Shown here piece by piece: positions 31,492-43,109 of a stretch of 64,000 nt of DNA. The notes beneath the pieces are model-generated. The model made no database searches. It was not told the DNA's origin and was given only the letters and a program-made list of their open reading frames with translations. Positions within the stretch are counted from its first letter, which is position 1, and each line of letters opens with the position of its first letter. A program made the position numbers and the translations under genes. The DNA lies in the NCBI RefSeq assembly GCF_019279795.1, contig NC_056731.1, forward strand, positions 864,478,571-864,542,570. The letters run 5' to 3'. This DNA is from Protopterus annectens (Eukaryota > Chordata > Ceratodontiformes > Protopteridae).

Positions 31492-33627
31492 TGTTTCATT
31501 TGTTACTAGTTGGTATTTTTGTCCTTTTTGTGGATTTTGGCTTTTATCTCTATGAATCACAGTAATATGTGAGTGTGTATGTCAACAGATCTAAGTAACT
31601 AGGCCTCTGGTAGTTGTGGTGAGCTGAGCTGAAAAGCACTGAGACAAGGTGCCCTCAGGAATGTACAAGCAATCCTAATATATCTCAAATTTCTCTACGC
31701 ATATAAAAGATAAAATGGCGTCAACAGCAGTCACGTTTATATAATCGTGAAGCCTAGTCCATGCCCATCCTTCATTCTGTGATGCACCTTACAAACTCAA
31801 AATACTTAGTAGTTTCTATTATGTCAAAGTGACACCAACAAGAAGATTTAGTTATAAAGTGAAGTGAAGTAAAAATAAATATTTGCTGATGCAAGAATTA
31901 GAAACCCATGCTTACAAAAATGGGTTATGCATGACCTCAAGTTATTTGTACAATTAAAAATAGCAACATTACTATACAGAAGAAGAAACACATTTAAGTA
32001 AATGATAAAATAATGATTTAATAACTTACTTTCATTTGCCATAGCAATGAAATCTAAAACTATTCCCTAAAAAAAACATAGCTATGTGACAAAGCAGTTT
32101 GATAAAACGAAATTTGCCAATAATAGCATTCCATACTTAATGGCCTTACTTGGTAGTTGGGTTTGGTTTGTGATGTCACACCCCACATGGTGTGGCTCCA
32201 AGCCTGTGAACCACAGCCTTGCACTTATGCTTTTCACTTTGGTACTGGCACTTTAAAAGATGATAGCACCTGTGAAGGCACAAGGTCGAGCTCCATGCTC
32301 ATCTGATAAGAAGACCAAAATCATGGTCTACCTCATGCAGGAGCTGTACCATGGGTAGATCAAAAGATCAGTACCTGGCATAGAGTTGAAAGATGTTGAC
32401 ATCTGGCAAGAGTTGGGTGAGCACCTGTAATCCCTGACAGGGATCACCATCTCTTGTTCCCAGTACTGGCACAGGTACAATGACCTACAGAGGTACAGGC
32501 TTAACCAGCTGGCTGAGTAGAAGATCAGGTGAGAGCAAGAAGGCCAGAGTTCCATAGTAAGCATTTTAACACTTTTTTTGATCTTATCAAAATAGTTTTT
32601 AAAAAAATATACCAGATAAATACTGCATAAATGCAGCTAAATGCAAGAAGAAATGTATATGTGTAAGCGTAAATATGTATCTATATACAATCCAAAGGTA
32701 TGAGCAGCCATACATGTACCTGTAAACAGAAATTCTTCTGTATACAAATATGGCATGTTTATGTATAGACATGTTTCTGTGTATAAATACAAATATATAT
32801 GCATGAGCAAAACAGTATATATAAGTATACATTTAATTATAAAAGTGTAAATGTGCAGGACTATACATATACATGTAAATATGTATATGCATGTACACAT
32901 ATCTGTATTCATACACAAACAGATAAGAACATATTAGCTTTGTTGCATTATTTCATATACTGTAGATCTTAGCTTGTTAGTTATTTGTACTGCAGGCAGA
33001 CAGATTTTAAAAAATGCATTGATTTGTGCAGGCCACTCACTATTTAGTAATGTGATAGTTGTGTAAGCTAGGAATTTATTACAAAACATTAACTGCATGT
33101 ACAAGATGGCTGAATTCAGCCACCCCACCATAGGTAGAGAGTGGTGGGGACTGAATGACCAGCACAGAGGTTAGTGAGGAAATGCATTGTTCAGAGCCTT
33201 ACTTTCAGAATTTAAAAGTGCATTGATTAATGCATTATTGCATGATCTGACTAGAAATGCAGGTAAGGTATGCAACACATAGCACAAAGCAGTAATTTCA
33301 AAGTAATTATTTGCAAAGGCTGAGCAAAGTTCCCATCCCCAAAGAGAAAAACAGTGCACAATCATCAAATGTAACAATTTGAAGGAAGTCAGGATATCCT
33401 TGTAGTTCTGATTGCACTAAACAAAAAATATATAGTATTACAGATGGATTCAGTAGAAATACTTTATGAAAATCTATAATTTGCTGTTTTGCTGGTTAGT
33501 AAATGTGCTCATTTAGCTGCTGTACTCAGACTATGTGGCATTGTAGGCAGACTCTAAGCAAGAACGTCAGCAGGTATAGGGGAATGGAATGCAAAAGTGA
33601 AGGGATATGGGATGAAATGCAGTACAG
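31492..33627. other. Mostly unassigned intergenic DNA
   Basis: About 2.1 kb. A possible decayed DNA-binding fragment lies at 32240-32540: plus-strand reading DVDIWQELGEHL, then SCSQYWHRYNDLQR, reminiscent of Myb/SANT-like helices, broken by stops. From 32640 to 32930 the sequence is rich in TATATG/TACATG words, which opens long but meaningless frames on the minus strand. No gene supported. Confidence 0.4.
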
Positions 33628-34322
33628 GTAAGACAGTTGTAATGGCAGCATGGTGGAAATTAGATGAAGCTGAAAACTGAGATATAAGGGAAACTAGTGG
33701 AACAGGTTAACAGGTTCAAGTATCTGGGACGGACAGTAGAGGAGAAGAAAAGACTGAATGACGAGGTCAAAGCTACACTCAGAGGGGCTGCAGTCAATTG
33801 GCATAGAGTGTCAGATGTAGTTTACGACAAAGAATGCCAAAGAAACTGAAAAGTGAGGTGTACAAAACAGTGGTGTGACCAATACCACCGTATGGTACAG
33901 AAACCTGGGCAGTAAAGATGTAGCAGTTGAGGAAGCTAGTGATGATGGAGATGAAGTGCCTGAGAAGGGTGATAAAATGCTCAGTGTGGGACAGATGAAG
34001 AAATAAGGACATCAGAGCAGAAGCCAAAGTATCTCTAGTTATATAAAAGGTCAAACAATACTGATTATAATGGTTTTGGCACATGTACAGAAAAGCAGAA
34101 GATAATCTGGTGAAGAAGATTTGGAACAGACAGAAAGAAAGCAAGAAGAAATGAGGGCATCCAGCAAAGAGATGGCTGGATTGTGTGAGAGAAGACCTAT
34201 GACAGTAAGGCATGACTGTCGAAGAAAGTAGGAGAGTGGCACTCAATCAAGAGAGATGATGACAGTTGACATGACACCCTGACCCCATGTAGAAAATAGG
34301 AAAAAGGGATTGATGATGATGA
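33628..34322 (+). mobile_element. RTE-like LINE 3' end, 5'-truncated
   Basis: Homologous over its length to 58818-59513 but more decayed. In broken frames it encodes the post-palm RT region (FKYLGRTVEEKKRLNDEVKA-like, ETWAVK) and the WFWHMYRKAEDNLVKKIW and RWLDCVREDL blocks, then a short 3' UTR and a terminal TGATGATGATGAT tract. Such 3' ends with trinucleotide repeats are typical of RTE-type LINEs. Clade call is moderate. Confidence 0.7.
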
Positions 34323-36659
34323 TCTTGCTTCAATTTATAGAGAGTCACAAGGATTTGAACACAGTATTCCATGAGCAACTGTCTTGACAGTTATCAGTAC
34401 CTTCTGCATGGCATCACTTAATTTTTTGTCACTTGTATGCTCCAAGACAGGTTTATGATTTGCATAGGTTTATCAAATAACAATAACGATATTTATTGCA
34501 TTTGTAGGACATATAAATGTTTATGTAGCTGACTTCCCTGCTGCCCACATGTTCATTCTCTGTTTAGGATACATTTGACAAGCTCTGTGCACCTTCCCAG
34601 CATTAGATGGCACGGAGCTAATAATATGACATGGCTCAAAGCTAATTAGATCTGCAGTAACCCCTGCATAGTAGGACAATATCAATGAAATGGTTGCATA
34701 GGGTTGCTAAGGGGCAGGGCTCCAGATTAGGATGAGGTAGGAACCATGGCCTGATGCAAAACTGGCTTAGAGAGCAACATCTAGCAAACAGGTTACCTTG
34801 ATGACCAGTGTCATAGGCAGGCCACACCTCTGAAGGCCCAGAGGTCAGGGCCTGCTGATTGTGCATCTTGGCCAGTTATGCCGGATGGCACTCCACTGTG
34901 CTGAAGTGAGTATTCCGCTGTCGGCACACCTCTAATGATACCCACCTCTGCAACAGATGATGGGAGACCCACTTAGCTTATAATAGAAGAGGAGTCTCCA
35001 TCCCTTTCCTGACAATTGGCCAGAGATGCAATCCCTTCAGGTCACCTTCAGCTGGGAGACCTCCACCTCCTTGCTGAGAGGCAGACCTAGCAGCCTTTGG
35101 AAACCAAGAAGCATACACATCAGCCATGCATGGCTTATATGTCCCACTGTTAGGAGAGTCATTTCTGGCTCCTGCTATTTCCTGCCATGTTTATTTCATA
35201 CTCCTTATTTACTGAAAAAGAAAGTATGCACACCTCAGGACTCAATATACAACAGGAAATACAATAAAAGGAGAAAAATGTCTCCATGTCTGGTACTCAT
35301 TCTGTAATCTCTGCCTCTCATTGTTGAAGCAAGTCTGGAAGATGCTACCACTGGTCACTATACTCAAGCCAGTACTGCTTACCAGACTGGGCGACTGAAG
35401 TGACATCATTCAGAATCCTTGCAAGCTCATGCCAGTCATCTACACTTCATAAAAGGCTATCATGCCTCCCCTGCAGGCACTCAGAAAAATCTCTATGAAG
35501 GAAAAACAAAACAAATCTTACTTTCCTTAGCATGTCTAACAAGTACCCTACAGTTTACAGTACATCAGGAAGCCATGAGCACTACTGAGGTCCAGTTGAG
35601 GAACAAAATGGTAGACTCATGCACAAGGATGCATGTTCAGTTATCACACTGTGGACACCATAGAGAAACAATAGGACACCACCTAACCTTCATAGTGCAG
35701 TGCTGCAGTTCTACTAGTCTTTATAGGCTGTCTATATCTACACATTTCTTACATGCTTCTGTACAACTGTAATGAGGGTAACTGTGACTTCTAGATGCAG
35801 CTTTTAAACTAACCTGCTACTTTGTTTGGCTGGGCTGTTCTGTGCTATATTTCTTTGCCACTCGCTGTCATTGGATTGCCCATTTCTAACTAGATTTGAC
35901 CATCCGACTGCTCTCAAAAGCATTAGGGAAGTTGTTTTTATTTAATCCAGTCCATTTGTGTGCTTTTAATGTACATTTACTGCTAGTCAGTTAATACTGT
36001 TTAGTGTGCTGCAGTTTTGTTTGTTTGGAACATTTCTGGGCATTTTTTCTAGTGAGAGTCGGAAATTGATGTTGTTCTGGGTATTGTACTTGCTCCAGGC
36101 TTAACTTGCAGTCAGTTCTGATTGGCTGAGACTTTTAAGTATACTTTTTAAATTGTGCTGCATAGCAGGTCTTTCTGTTCTATTTGGCTGTGCTGTATTG
36201 TGCTGCACTTCTTTGCTAAACACTGCTATTGGATTGATTAAGTCTAACCAGATTTTATCTTGCAGGTCCTATGTGTAACAGCGGAACACTTTGCACTGTA
36301 CAGATGCAGTTGGTTTGTTATATTCTTTATATAACTGTTATCTAGCATGCTTTGTATTCATCTTGGTCACTTGCCTAAGTTGCATATTTGCTAAATGTTG
36401 CTACTGGTAGCACAACGTGGCTCTGAGCTTTGCTGGGTTGTGCACTGTTCGTATCATTTGTTAATAAAAACTCACTGTTGTCCTCAGCTCAGCTTTACTG
36501 ACTTGTGCACTGTTGCTGCTATATATGCATAAGAATTTGTTGTTGCCCACAAGTCAGTTGTTTAAATTGTTGTTATAATAACTCTTTGCTGCTTTCAGAT
36601 AGGCTCTTAGCCATCATCGACAGCTAATGATGTTGACATTTCCCTTTTTATTTAGACTA
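34323..36659. other. Unassigned intergenic DNA with a weak long-period repeat
   Basis: Short frames (for example 35026-35307 and 35419-35772) have no recognisable motif. Two blocks at about 35820-35905 and 36170-36262 resemble each other (TTTGGCTG...GCTGT...TGTGCT, then CTTTGC, then ATTGGATTG, then TCTAAC), a degenerate repeat about 350 bp apart. No gene supported. Confidence 0.45.
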
Positions 36660-36943
36660 GTTATCCGTGGTGGTGCAGCAGTAGCGTTGTTGCCTCACAG
36701 CAAGAGGTTCTCCCATTCGATTCTCATCTGGATTGCAGGGAGTGCCTTCTGTGTAGAGTCTGCCTGTTCTCCCCATCAGTTGGGTGGGCGTTCGAAAGAC
36801 ATGCATAAATGCTCGAGCCTTCATTGAAGGTTGAACGTCGAGCTGGCACCTCGGCATTCATGAAAATCTACTGCCAATCATTAGCGGAATGGAGTTCCGC
36901 TGTGGCGACCCCTAACCGGGAAAAGCCGAAAGACAAAGAACAA
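36660..36943 (+). mobile_element. V-SINE-like SINE
   Basis: tRNA-like head (GTGGTGCAGCAGTAGCGTTG, with B-box-like GATTCTCATC), the V-SINE central block in reduced form (GTGTAGAGTCTGCCTGTTC, AAAGACATGCA), then ATTAGCGGAATGGAGTTCCG and the classic tail GCTGTGGCGACCCCTAACCG with AAAGCCGAAAGACAAAGAAC. Target-site duplication not found by eye. Confidence 0.88.
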
Positions 36944-37352
36944 CATTGACAGTAACTACATTTGGCTACTTCCAAGTATGTTGCAATGGAGTCTGATAAA
37001 TTTTAGAAACAATCACTCTGTGGCATCTGATCCTGTTGGCTTTTTGAAATACATATTTTGTTGCATCCAAGCCAACCTCTCTTCATTCTATTGGTAGCAC
37101 TTGAGCTTTGAAGTATGTGGTGTGACGTCTTAGCCAAGGTTCATCCATGCTATTGGGGGCATCTGAGCCTGATATTTTAGAGTATACTTTATATATGTTT
37201 TAATCATTGCTCAGCCCTCATTTTATTGTTGCATTATACTTGACAACTGTAACTGAGTACTGTAGCAAACTATATCTGTGTGCGACTCTTGAACATTGCT
37301 GTATTTAATTTATAGTACCTTTCCAGCCCCCATGCTATCATTATTATTATTA

Positions 37353-37383
<31 letters not shown>

Positions 37384-38274
37384 CTGAATCTTTATGCTGT
37401 ACCAAACTATAGCTGGAGGTTGAAGTAGTTGTTGTTTCACAGTTAGCACATATTTCCTAATTTAGTACATATTCTGCATAACATACTTTATCTGTGAAAC
37501 ATATTTTCCTGCCTTCTAACAAAATTGGTTCAGTATATCATTCCTGCCCTTGGTAATTCAATCCCCCTGGCAAGCCTACTACTATCTATACTGTTGCTGG
37601 ACTCATTGCATTTGGCATTCAGAGATAATGTAGGAAGTGCCTACTGTACACTGACTGTCTAGTACTAGGGAACCACAATTACATGTTTTTTCAGAGATGT
37701 CATTATTTATATAACCTTGAGGCAACCCTCCCATGTACCCAAATCTTTAGTAAACAATACACATACTCATCCATAATTCTACAAGGTTGCAATAAACCAG
37801 CATACACTGAGGTTGTAAAAAATTTCTCAAGCCTCTGGGAATGAGGACAAAAGAGTCTTAAACAACAATCCATTAACACAACTCCACCATGGCTCCCTAC
37901 ACCATCTGAGGGAAATTTTTCCCGAGTGTCAGTGGTGTGCAGAAAACAAAACATGAACATCATAAGGCTGAACACTTTTCCACATAGGAAGTCATTGTTG
38001 GTACAGTTTCTAATTGTGCACAAGCAAAAATTCACTTTTTAGGGAGATTTCTCCCTTCTTCAAGTTGGTGTTACTGTGGAGTTGGTATACATACGTTTAG
38101 AGTTTATGGGGGTTTGCCCCCTCATCAGGGGTGCAGGGGGTTTAGTATCTGTAGAAAAACAAGAAAAAATGAGTTTTTCATCCTCTTGGTTTTCGGGCAT
38201 TTTTTTAATTCTTTTGAAGGATCAGCTTTCAGGAGGTCAGTTTTCATAGTAGAACCCTCCACCATAGTGACATC
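36944..38274. other. Unassigned DNA with an (ATT)n microsatellite
   Basis: A trinucleotide ATT/TTA run lies at about 37340-37381. The minus-strand frame at 37703-38035 has no recognisable motif. A GGGGGTTTGCCCCCTCATCA hairpin-like patch is present at about 38108-38128. No gene supported. Confidence 0.45.
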
Positions 38275-38360
38275 GGTTCATAGGTAGGTACTAGGCTATT
38301 GGCCCTAGGGCCTATATAAGCCTAGCCAAAAAGTTCCTTGGCTTTTGCCACCCAAAAAGG

Positions 38361-40204
38361 TTATTTTCCTGCTCTTCTGTTGAGCAGAGCCACAGAGGTG
38401 ATCCCCGGGGTGAATTTCCTATTTCCCATCCAGTTGTCTAGATTTCTCTTAAAGAGGGCTAATGAGGGGCTTTGCTTGGTGTGAATGGGTAGTCTGTTCC
38501 AGAGTATGGAAAGTCTCTGGGACAGGAATCTATCCCTCCAGCATGTTCTGTTCATTGTGATGGCAAGGTTTAGGTCCCTGGAACATGTGGCATGGAGAGA
38601 TTGGGGTTTCTTTAAGTATAGCATGATCAAGAGAACTGGGTTTGACATGGCTTTGTATGTTAGGCAGAGGTCACCTCTGAGTAGGCGATAAGCGATGGAG
38701 TAGAGCTGGAGTTTATTGAGGTGATCTGTGTATGGCATCTGTTTGAGGTCGGTAATTCTCTTAGTGAGGTATTTCTGTGGCCTTTCTAGTTATTGCAGAT
38801 GTCTTGCAAGGTACATGCCAAACAGGACATTGTACTCTGTGATGGGTCTGATGAGGGATGAGTAGAGAGGAACAATGACCTCTTTTTTTCGGAAAGAGAA
38901 CCCTTTAGAGATGAGGTGTGCCATGTAGAAGGATTTCCTGACTACTGTGGTGATGTGATTGTTAAAGGAGAGACTAGTGTCCACCTGTGTCCCAAGGTCT
39001 CTTATCACACTTTTGGTTTTACGTAGGCTACCGGCTATGTGGTAGTTCATGGGTACAGTGATTTTTCCCAAAGGGGATGACAATACACTTTTTGGTAATG
39101 AGCTTGAGGCGTGACTTTGACACCAAGCATAAGTCTCAGTGAGGTCCTTTTGTAGAATGTCCACATCTTTAGGTGATTCTATCATTCCCAGTTTGCAGTC
39201 ATCTGCTGTATTTGCCTGGACATCTGAGAAATAGATTCCAAACAGAAGAGAACCCAAGACTGAACCCTGTGGTACTCTGCTTGTCACTGGTTTGAAGTCG
39301 GATTTGGAGTCGGCTACTTTCACTGTGTGGGTTCTATCAGTGAGCCAGTTGGCCACCCATCTTGTAACACAGGAATTTATGCCCAGTCTAGTGAGTTTAT
39401 CTATAATTCCAGAGTGGGGGATGGTGTCGAAAGCCTTGGTGAGGTCAAGATAGGCTGTGTGCACCACCTTACCCTCATGCATGGCTCTGGTAACTGCTTC
39501 AAATAAGTTAATCAGGTTTAGGAGACATGATCTTCCTTTTACAAATCCAAATTGAGTGGGGTGGAGGCAGAATATTGATGTCTAGGGTGATTAGCTTATG
39601 GTCGGATCTGATCAGTAAGGAGTTGACCTCTGGAGTGGAACATCAGTTATCCATGTTGGTAATGACCAGGTCCAAGACATTGCTGCCCCTGGTGGGGGGT
39701 ATGGACAAGCTGATCCAGGGCATTAGAATTTATGAATTCCAGAAAGCATTGAGCTAATGAGTTAGTACTTGAGTAGTTTTCCCAGTTGATGGTGGGGTAG
39801 TTGAAATCTCCCATTATTAGGGTATTGGGTTGTACCTTAATATTATCCAGTATATCGAGGAATGCGGAGTGGGTATCCTGGGGCATGATGGGGGGATCTG
39901 TAGTAAGCTAAAACCTGGATTGCAGTCTTGCCCAGCGTTAGTTGCACTTGGGTACATTATGTTGAGCAGCTAGCCTGGAGGTGTGGATATGCTTAATGAA
40001 TATGGACATTCCTCTACCTTTAGTGTTTTGGCCCAGGTTAGGTGGTCGAAAAGTGTGGTATGAATGATAGCCTGGTAATGAAGGGGTGCTCTCTGGAGCC
40101 TTGAACCAGGTCTCTGTCACTGCACAGATGTCGATGCTCTCCATATTGAGGAGTGCTTCGAGTGAGTGCATTTTGAGGTTTAGACTTCTAGCACTGAGTA
40201 GCAT
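38361..40204 (-). pseudogene. CR1-B ORF2: endonuclease and reverse transcriptase
   Basis: Endonuclease start MLLSARSLNLKMHSLEALL and catalytic AVTETWF (40204-39938), then GDFNYPTINWENY (39886-39647) and the SDHK region on another frame. RT fingers between about 39640 and 39490 appear partly deleted: CLDLVITN-type sequence runs directly towards GRSCLLNLI. The palm AYLDLTKAFDTIPHSGI and VPQGSVLGSLLFGIY are present (frame 38790-39482), but the KFADD region is shortened to NTADDCKLG, a loss of about six residues before the catalytic ADD. C-terminal domain to LFKRNLDNWMGNRKFTPG (38738-38361). Not functional. Confidence 0.87.
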
Positions 40205-40233
40205 TACCCTCAGTTTTTGCTTACTTATACCTG

Positions 40234-41160
40234 CTACAGTGGTGGGTTTGTCATTTGAACCTTGCCTAAAAAAGGCACTAAAGGGGTAGCAATAGCCTTA
40301 GCCAGTATCCGGAATCCCAGGGGCAACAGATGCAGACTATTTCTGGCAAAGCATCGTGGTCTGTCTATCATGTCGTCCCAGGTAGACAGATACTGGATCC
40401 CCTTTGAATGACACCAGAAGCTTAGCCAATTGTTGAAGTCAATCATTTTGTCCTTGTACTTTGGTATCATTCTGGGCGATGGCAGGATGATACTCAGGGC
40501 TAGAGTCATACCTGCCCTGGCTACATGATCCGTTAGTTGTTTCATGTCTCTTTTCAAGCAGTCCAGGGAGGTACAGCTCAGGTCATTCACACAACATGGA
40601 CAATGACAGAGTCATATTTGTACTTGTTGTGGAGCAACCTGAGTGTGTGCATTATGTGGTGGATCCTGGCACCTGTCAGGCAGCTGACAGTAACTTTCGC
40701 CTTGTTTAGCCTGGTGAGTGGGACATCAGTGTGCCTGACTACAGAGTCGCCTATGACAAGTGGGTTGGGTACATTGTTTTACCTTAAGGGCTGAGGTTGA
40801 ATGGCACACTTATTTTGTGGTCTATGTGTCATATGGGTAGTGGGGGTGATGGGTTGCTTGTGTTACTGCTTTGGAGGTCTCTATTGTTTGGGCAGATTTT
40901 TATTGAGAGCCTCTGTGAATGTAGGTGTGTGTTTTGTGTTACTATGTATGGCTTTAGGTGGTGTATGATTTGATGGACTATTTGTTGAGTATGGTGTGGT
41001 GTAGGTGTTCACTTTCTCCTCTTGACTGTCTAAGTCCAGTCTTAGGTGGAGAGAGCTTGGTTTCCAGTTTGGTTATATAATTGCATCTCTCACAGGTTGT
41101 AGTGTTGGGTGGCAGGAGGAGAGGGTTGTCTGTGTACATGAGGCAATTGTTACATTGCTC
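40234..41160 (-). pseudogene. CR1-B ORF1: CxxC zinc-binding motif and SGNH-type esterase
   Basis: CR1-type ORF1 proteins are known to carry a zinc-finger/PHD-like motif and a GDSL-type esterase. Here the minus strand gives EQCNNC, 18 residues, then CERCNYITKLETKL (about 41060-41160): a CxxC...CxxC pair followed by a possible coiled coil. Next is the esterase: block I LVIGDS (about 40755), a V[G]VND equivalent of the GxND block (a small frameshift and TGA near 40590-40600), and SLHLLPLG as the catalytic His block near the C-terminus (frame 40234-40590, with LPSPRMIPKYKDKMIDFNN in between). Stops and frameshifts make it a pseudogene. Confidence 0.75.
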
Positions 41161-41230
41161 AAGATGCCCAGATTCATCAGGTGGACTGGAGAAAACACCA
41201 GGGGCTGACCCTTAGACATGCCTAGATAGG

Positions 41231-42649
41231 TGTTCTTTAATTTAAGTACTAAAAAACTTTTCTCCTCCTGACAAGTGAGGAAAGTTGAGTGCTTCAGTAG
41301 TTTGTAGTTTGTTTAGTGCTTGCAACGAGTTTTGAACAAGTGCTGAGCACAAGGATGTCGTTTTGAGTGCTAAAGCTAGAAGACTGGCTAGTTCTAAGGG
41401 AAAATTTGAAGAGTAGACTTTCTGGCACCAGGAATAGTTTAACCCTAGTTAAATGACAATGCGTGATGTGCAAAACCACTCAAACACAGGTTTTTAAACA
41501 GAAAGATGAAAGGGATAGAAATAGCCCAAAATGGCCAATAGAACTACAGTTTCTGAGCTGAAACCACTCCTCCAGCGACAGATAGGCTGTTCCAAAGCTC
41601 ACCACTGTGATGAACAGAGAAGCTTCCCTCTGTCTTAGAAAGGTCTGGGCAACACAGGAACTTACAAACAACCTAGATTTCAGCAAAATCTGAAAACTGG
41701 ACTTTACTAGCTCTAGAAAGGCAAGAAACAAGTAGTGGGATAGGATATTTTTGTTTCTTTGGGTTTTTTAAAGTTAAGATAAATACAGCAATAAAAACAC
41801 TTTTAACACAGAAAACAGTCTATCGCACTTGAGTGTGTAGCCCTTTACAGTTAAACACATGTAGAACACTTGAAAAACAATAATTTGAAGTGCAAGCAGT
41901 ATAAGAATTAAAAAAAGCAGTTCAGATAAGTAGCAAAGTTAATAAAAAACAGTCAGAATAATGCTGCTAGCAAAAACAAGCAATAAAAAGCAAAACAGAG
42001 GTACTTAATCCACTTAAAGTCTCATTTTCTCTCTCTCTGCTACTGTAGAACTCTGCAGGACACCGAGGCAGGCTTTTGCTGAGGTAATACAAGCACAAAA
42101 ACCGTGCAAACACAGGTTTTTAAATATAACTCTTTGAGTTACCAGGCTATAGACTGCAAACCTTCCACTGCCTCTAACTCTGTGTGGCCAAGTAGAAAAT
42201 ATCATATTATTTGGTGACTGCAATGTCAGACACAGTGACTTTTCACTTTAGGCTGGATCACAAAGTGATTGCCACCTTTCTGTTGCCAGAATCCATGATG
42301 GCTTTGGCACTCAACCCAGAAGCACATGCAGAGAGACATGCTGGGGCTTGCTGTGCATGAGTCAAATGCAGGTAAGCCTTTGGCCCTGAATGGGATCCTT
42401 CCCTCATCCAAAACGATGCCCAAATACAAAGAAAGGATAATTGACTTATAGCTGGTGTTATTCTAGAGGAAAAGCAATAAAAAAATGGATCTGGACACCA
42501 GAAATAAAAACTCACTTATTTTAATCCAAATACAAATAGCAGAGATTTCAGGAATAACCCCCTTTCAGTGCATATAAAACACAGTTCAAATACAGAGTTT
42601 TTAAATACAGCACGTGATCCCATCGCCCAATAAGAGCTCCACTTGTTAT
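41231..42649. other. Unassigned DNA, possible LINE C-terminal remnant
   Basis: On the minus strand near 41540-41660 one frame reads KTEGSFSVHHSGELWNSLSV, similar to the G-S-F-S...LWNSLP motif near the C-terminus of many CR1/L2-type LINEs; weak. The phrase CAAACACAGGTTTTTAAA occurs at 41474 and 42108. Otherwise nothing recognised. Confidence 0.35.
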
Positions 42650-42760
42650 ACAGAGAACCTAAAGTTTAAAGACACAGCAACGCATATAAAAAGTACATTC
42701 AAGTATACTTTTTATATACTTTTTATATGAGTTGCTGTGTTTAAACTTTAGGTTCTCTGT
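42650..42760. repeat. Long near-perfect palindrome (foldback)
   Basis: ACAGAGAACCTAAAGTTTAA at 42650 is mirrored by TTAAACTTTAGGTTCTCTGT ending at 42760, with further pairing through GACACAGCAAC/GTTGCTGTGT and a TATAAAAAGTA/TACTTTTTATA core repeated on the right side. Arms of about 45-50 bp around a short centre. Possibly a small foldback element; not coding. Confidence 0.85.
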
Positions 42761-43109
42761 TGTATTTAACCCATTGATTTCAAATACTCAGTTGCACTCC
42801 TTGAAGCTGACTGTTATTCTAGGGGAGCCAATATGTGTCAGCATGGGACAAGATAATTAAAAGTCCAACTTGTTTTGCCAAGAATGGTCTGCACTTTTAG
42901 TTCTTTTGATTCTGCAATCTGACCAAAGCACTTGTTACCCTCATAGTGCCTTCTTAAGCACCTGCCTTCTGGACATTTCAGTTTTGGCCTCATCATGGCT
43001 GCTCTGCTCAATGCCAGAAGTCTTCCTGATCAATTTTAAGATCTTGAGACGGTACACCCTTTTTACTGGGTTTTGGCATCTCTCATGCATTTAGACCTTC
43101 TGCAAAATG
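42761..43109. other. Unassigned stretch
   Basis: About 350 bp. The short plus-strand frame at 42870-43094 has no motif. Confidence 0.4.

Larger units (their letters stand above)
38275..41230 (-). mobile_element. CR1-type LINE B, antisense, nearly full length
   Basis: Read on the minus strand it carries ORF1 (zinc-binding CxxC pair and SGNH esterase), then ORF2 (endonuclease and RT), and ends at the left in the CR1-type 3' end (complement of TTCATAGGTAGGTACTAGGC at 38277-38296). About 3 kb, the most complete family B element here. The 5' end is uncertain; recognisable coding begins near 41150 and A/T-rich possible 5' UTR follows to the right. The 319-bp scrap at 12953-13271 is a near-identical piece of its ORF1. 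Confidence 0.88.

Noticed and set aside
32599-32918. Minus-strand frames rich in Tyr, Ile and Cys
   Set aside because: Produced by TATATG/TACATG-rich low-complexity DNA; no domain.
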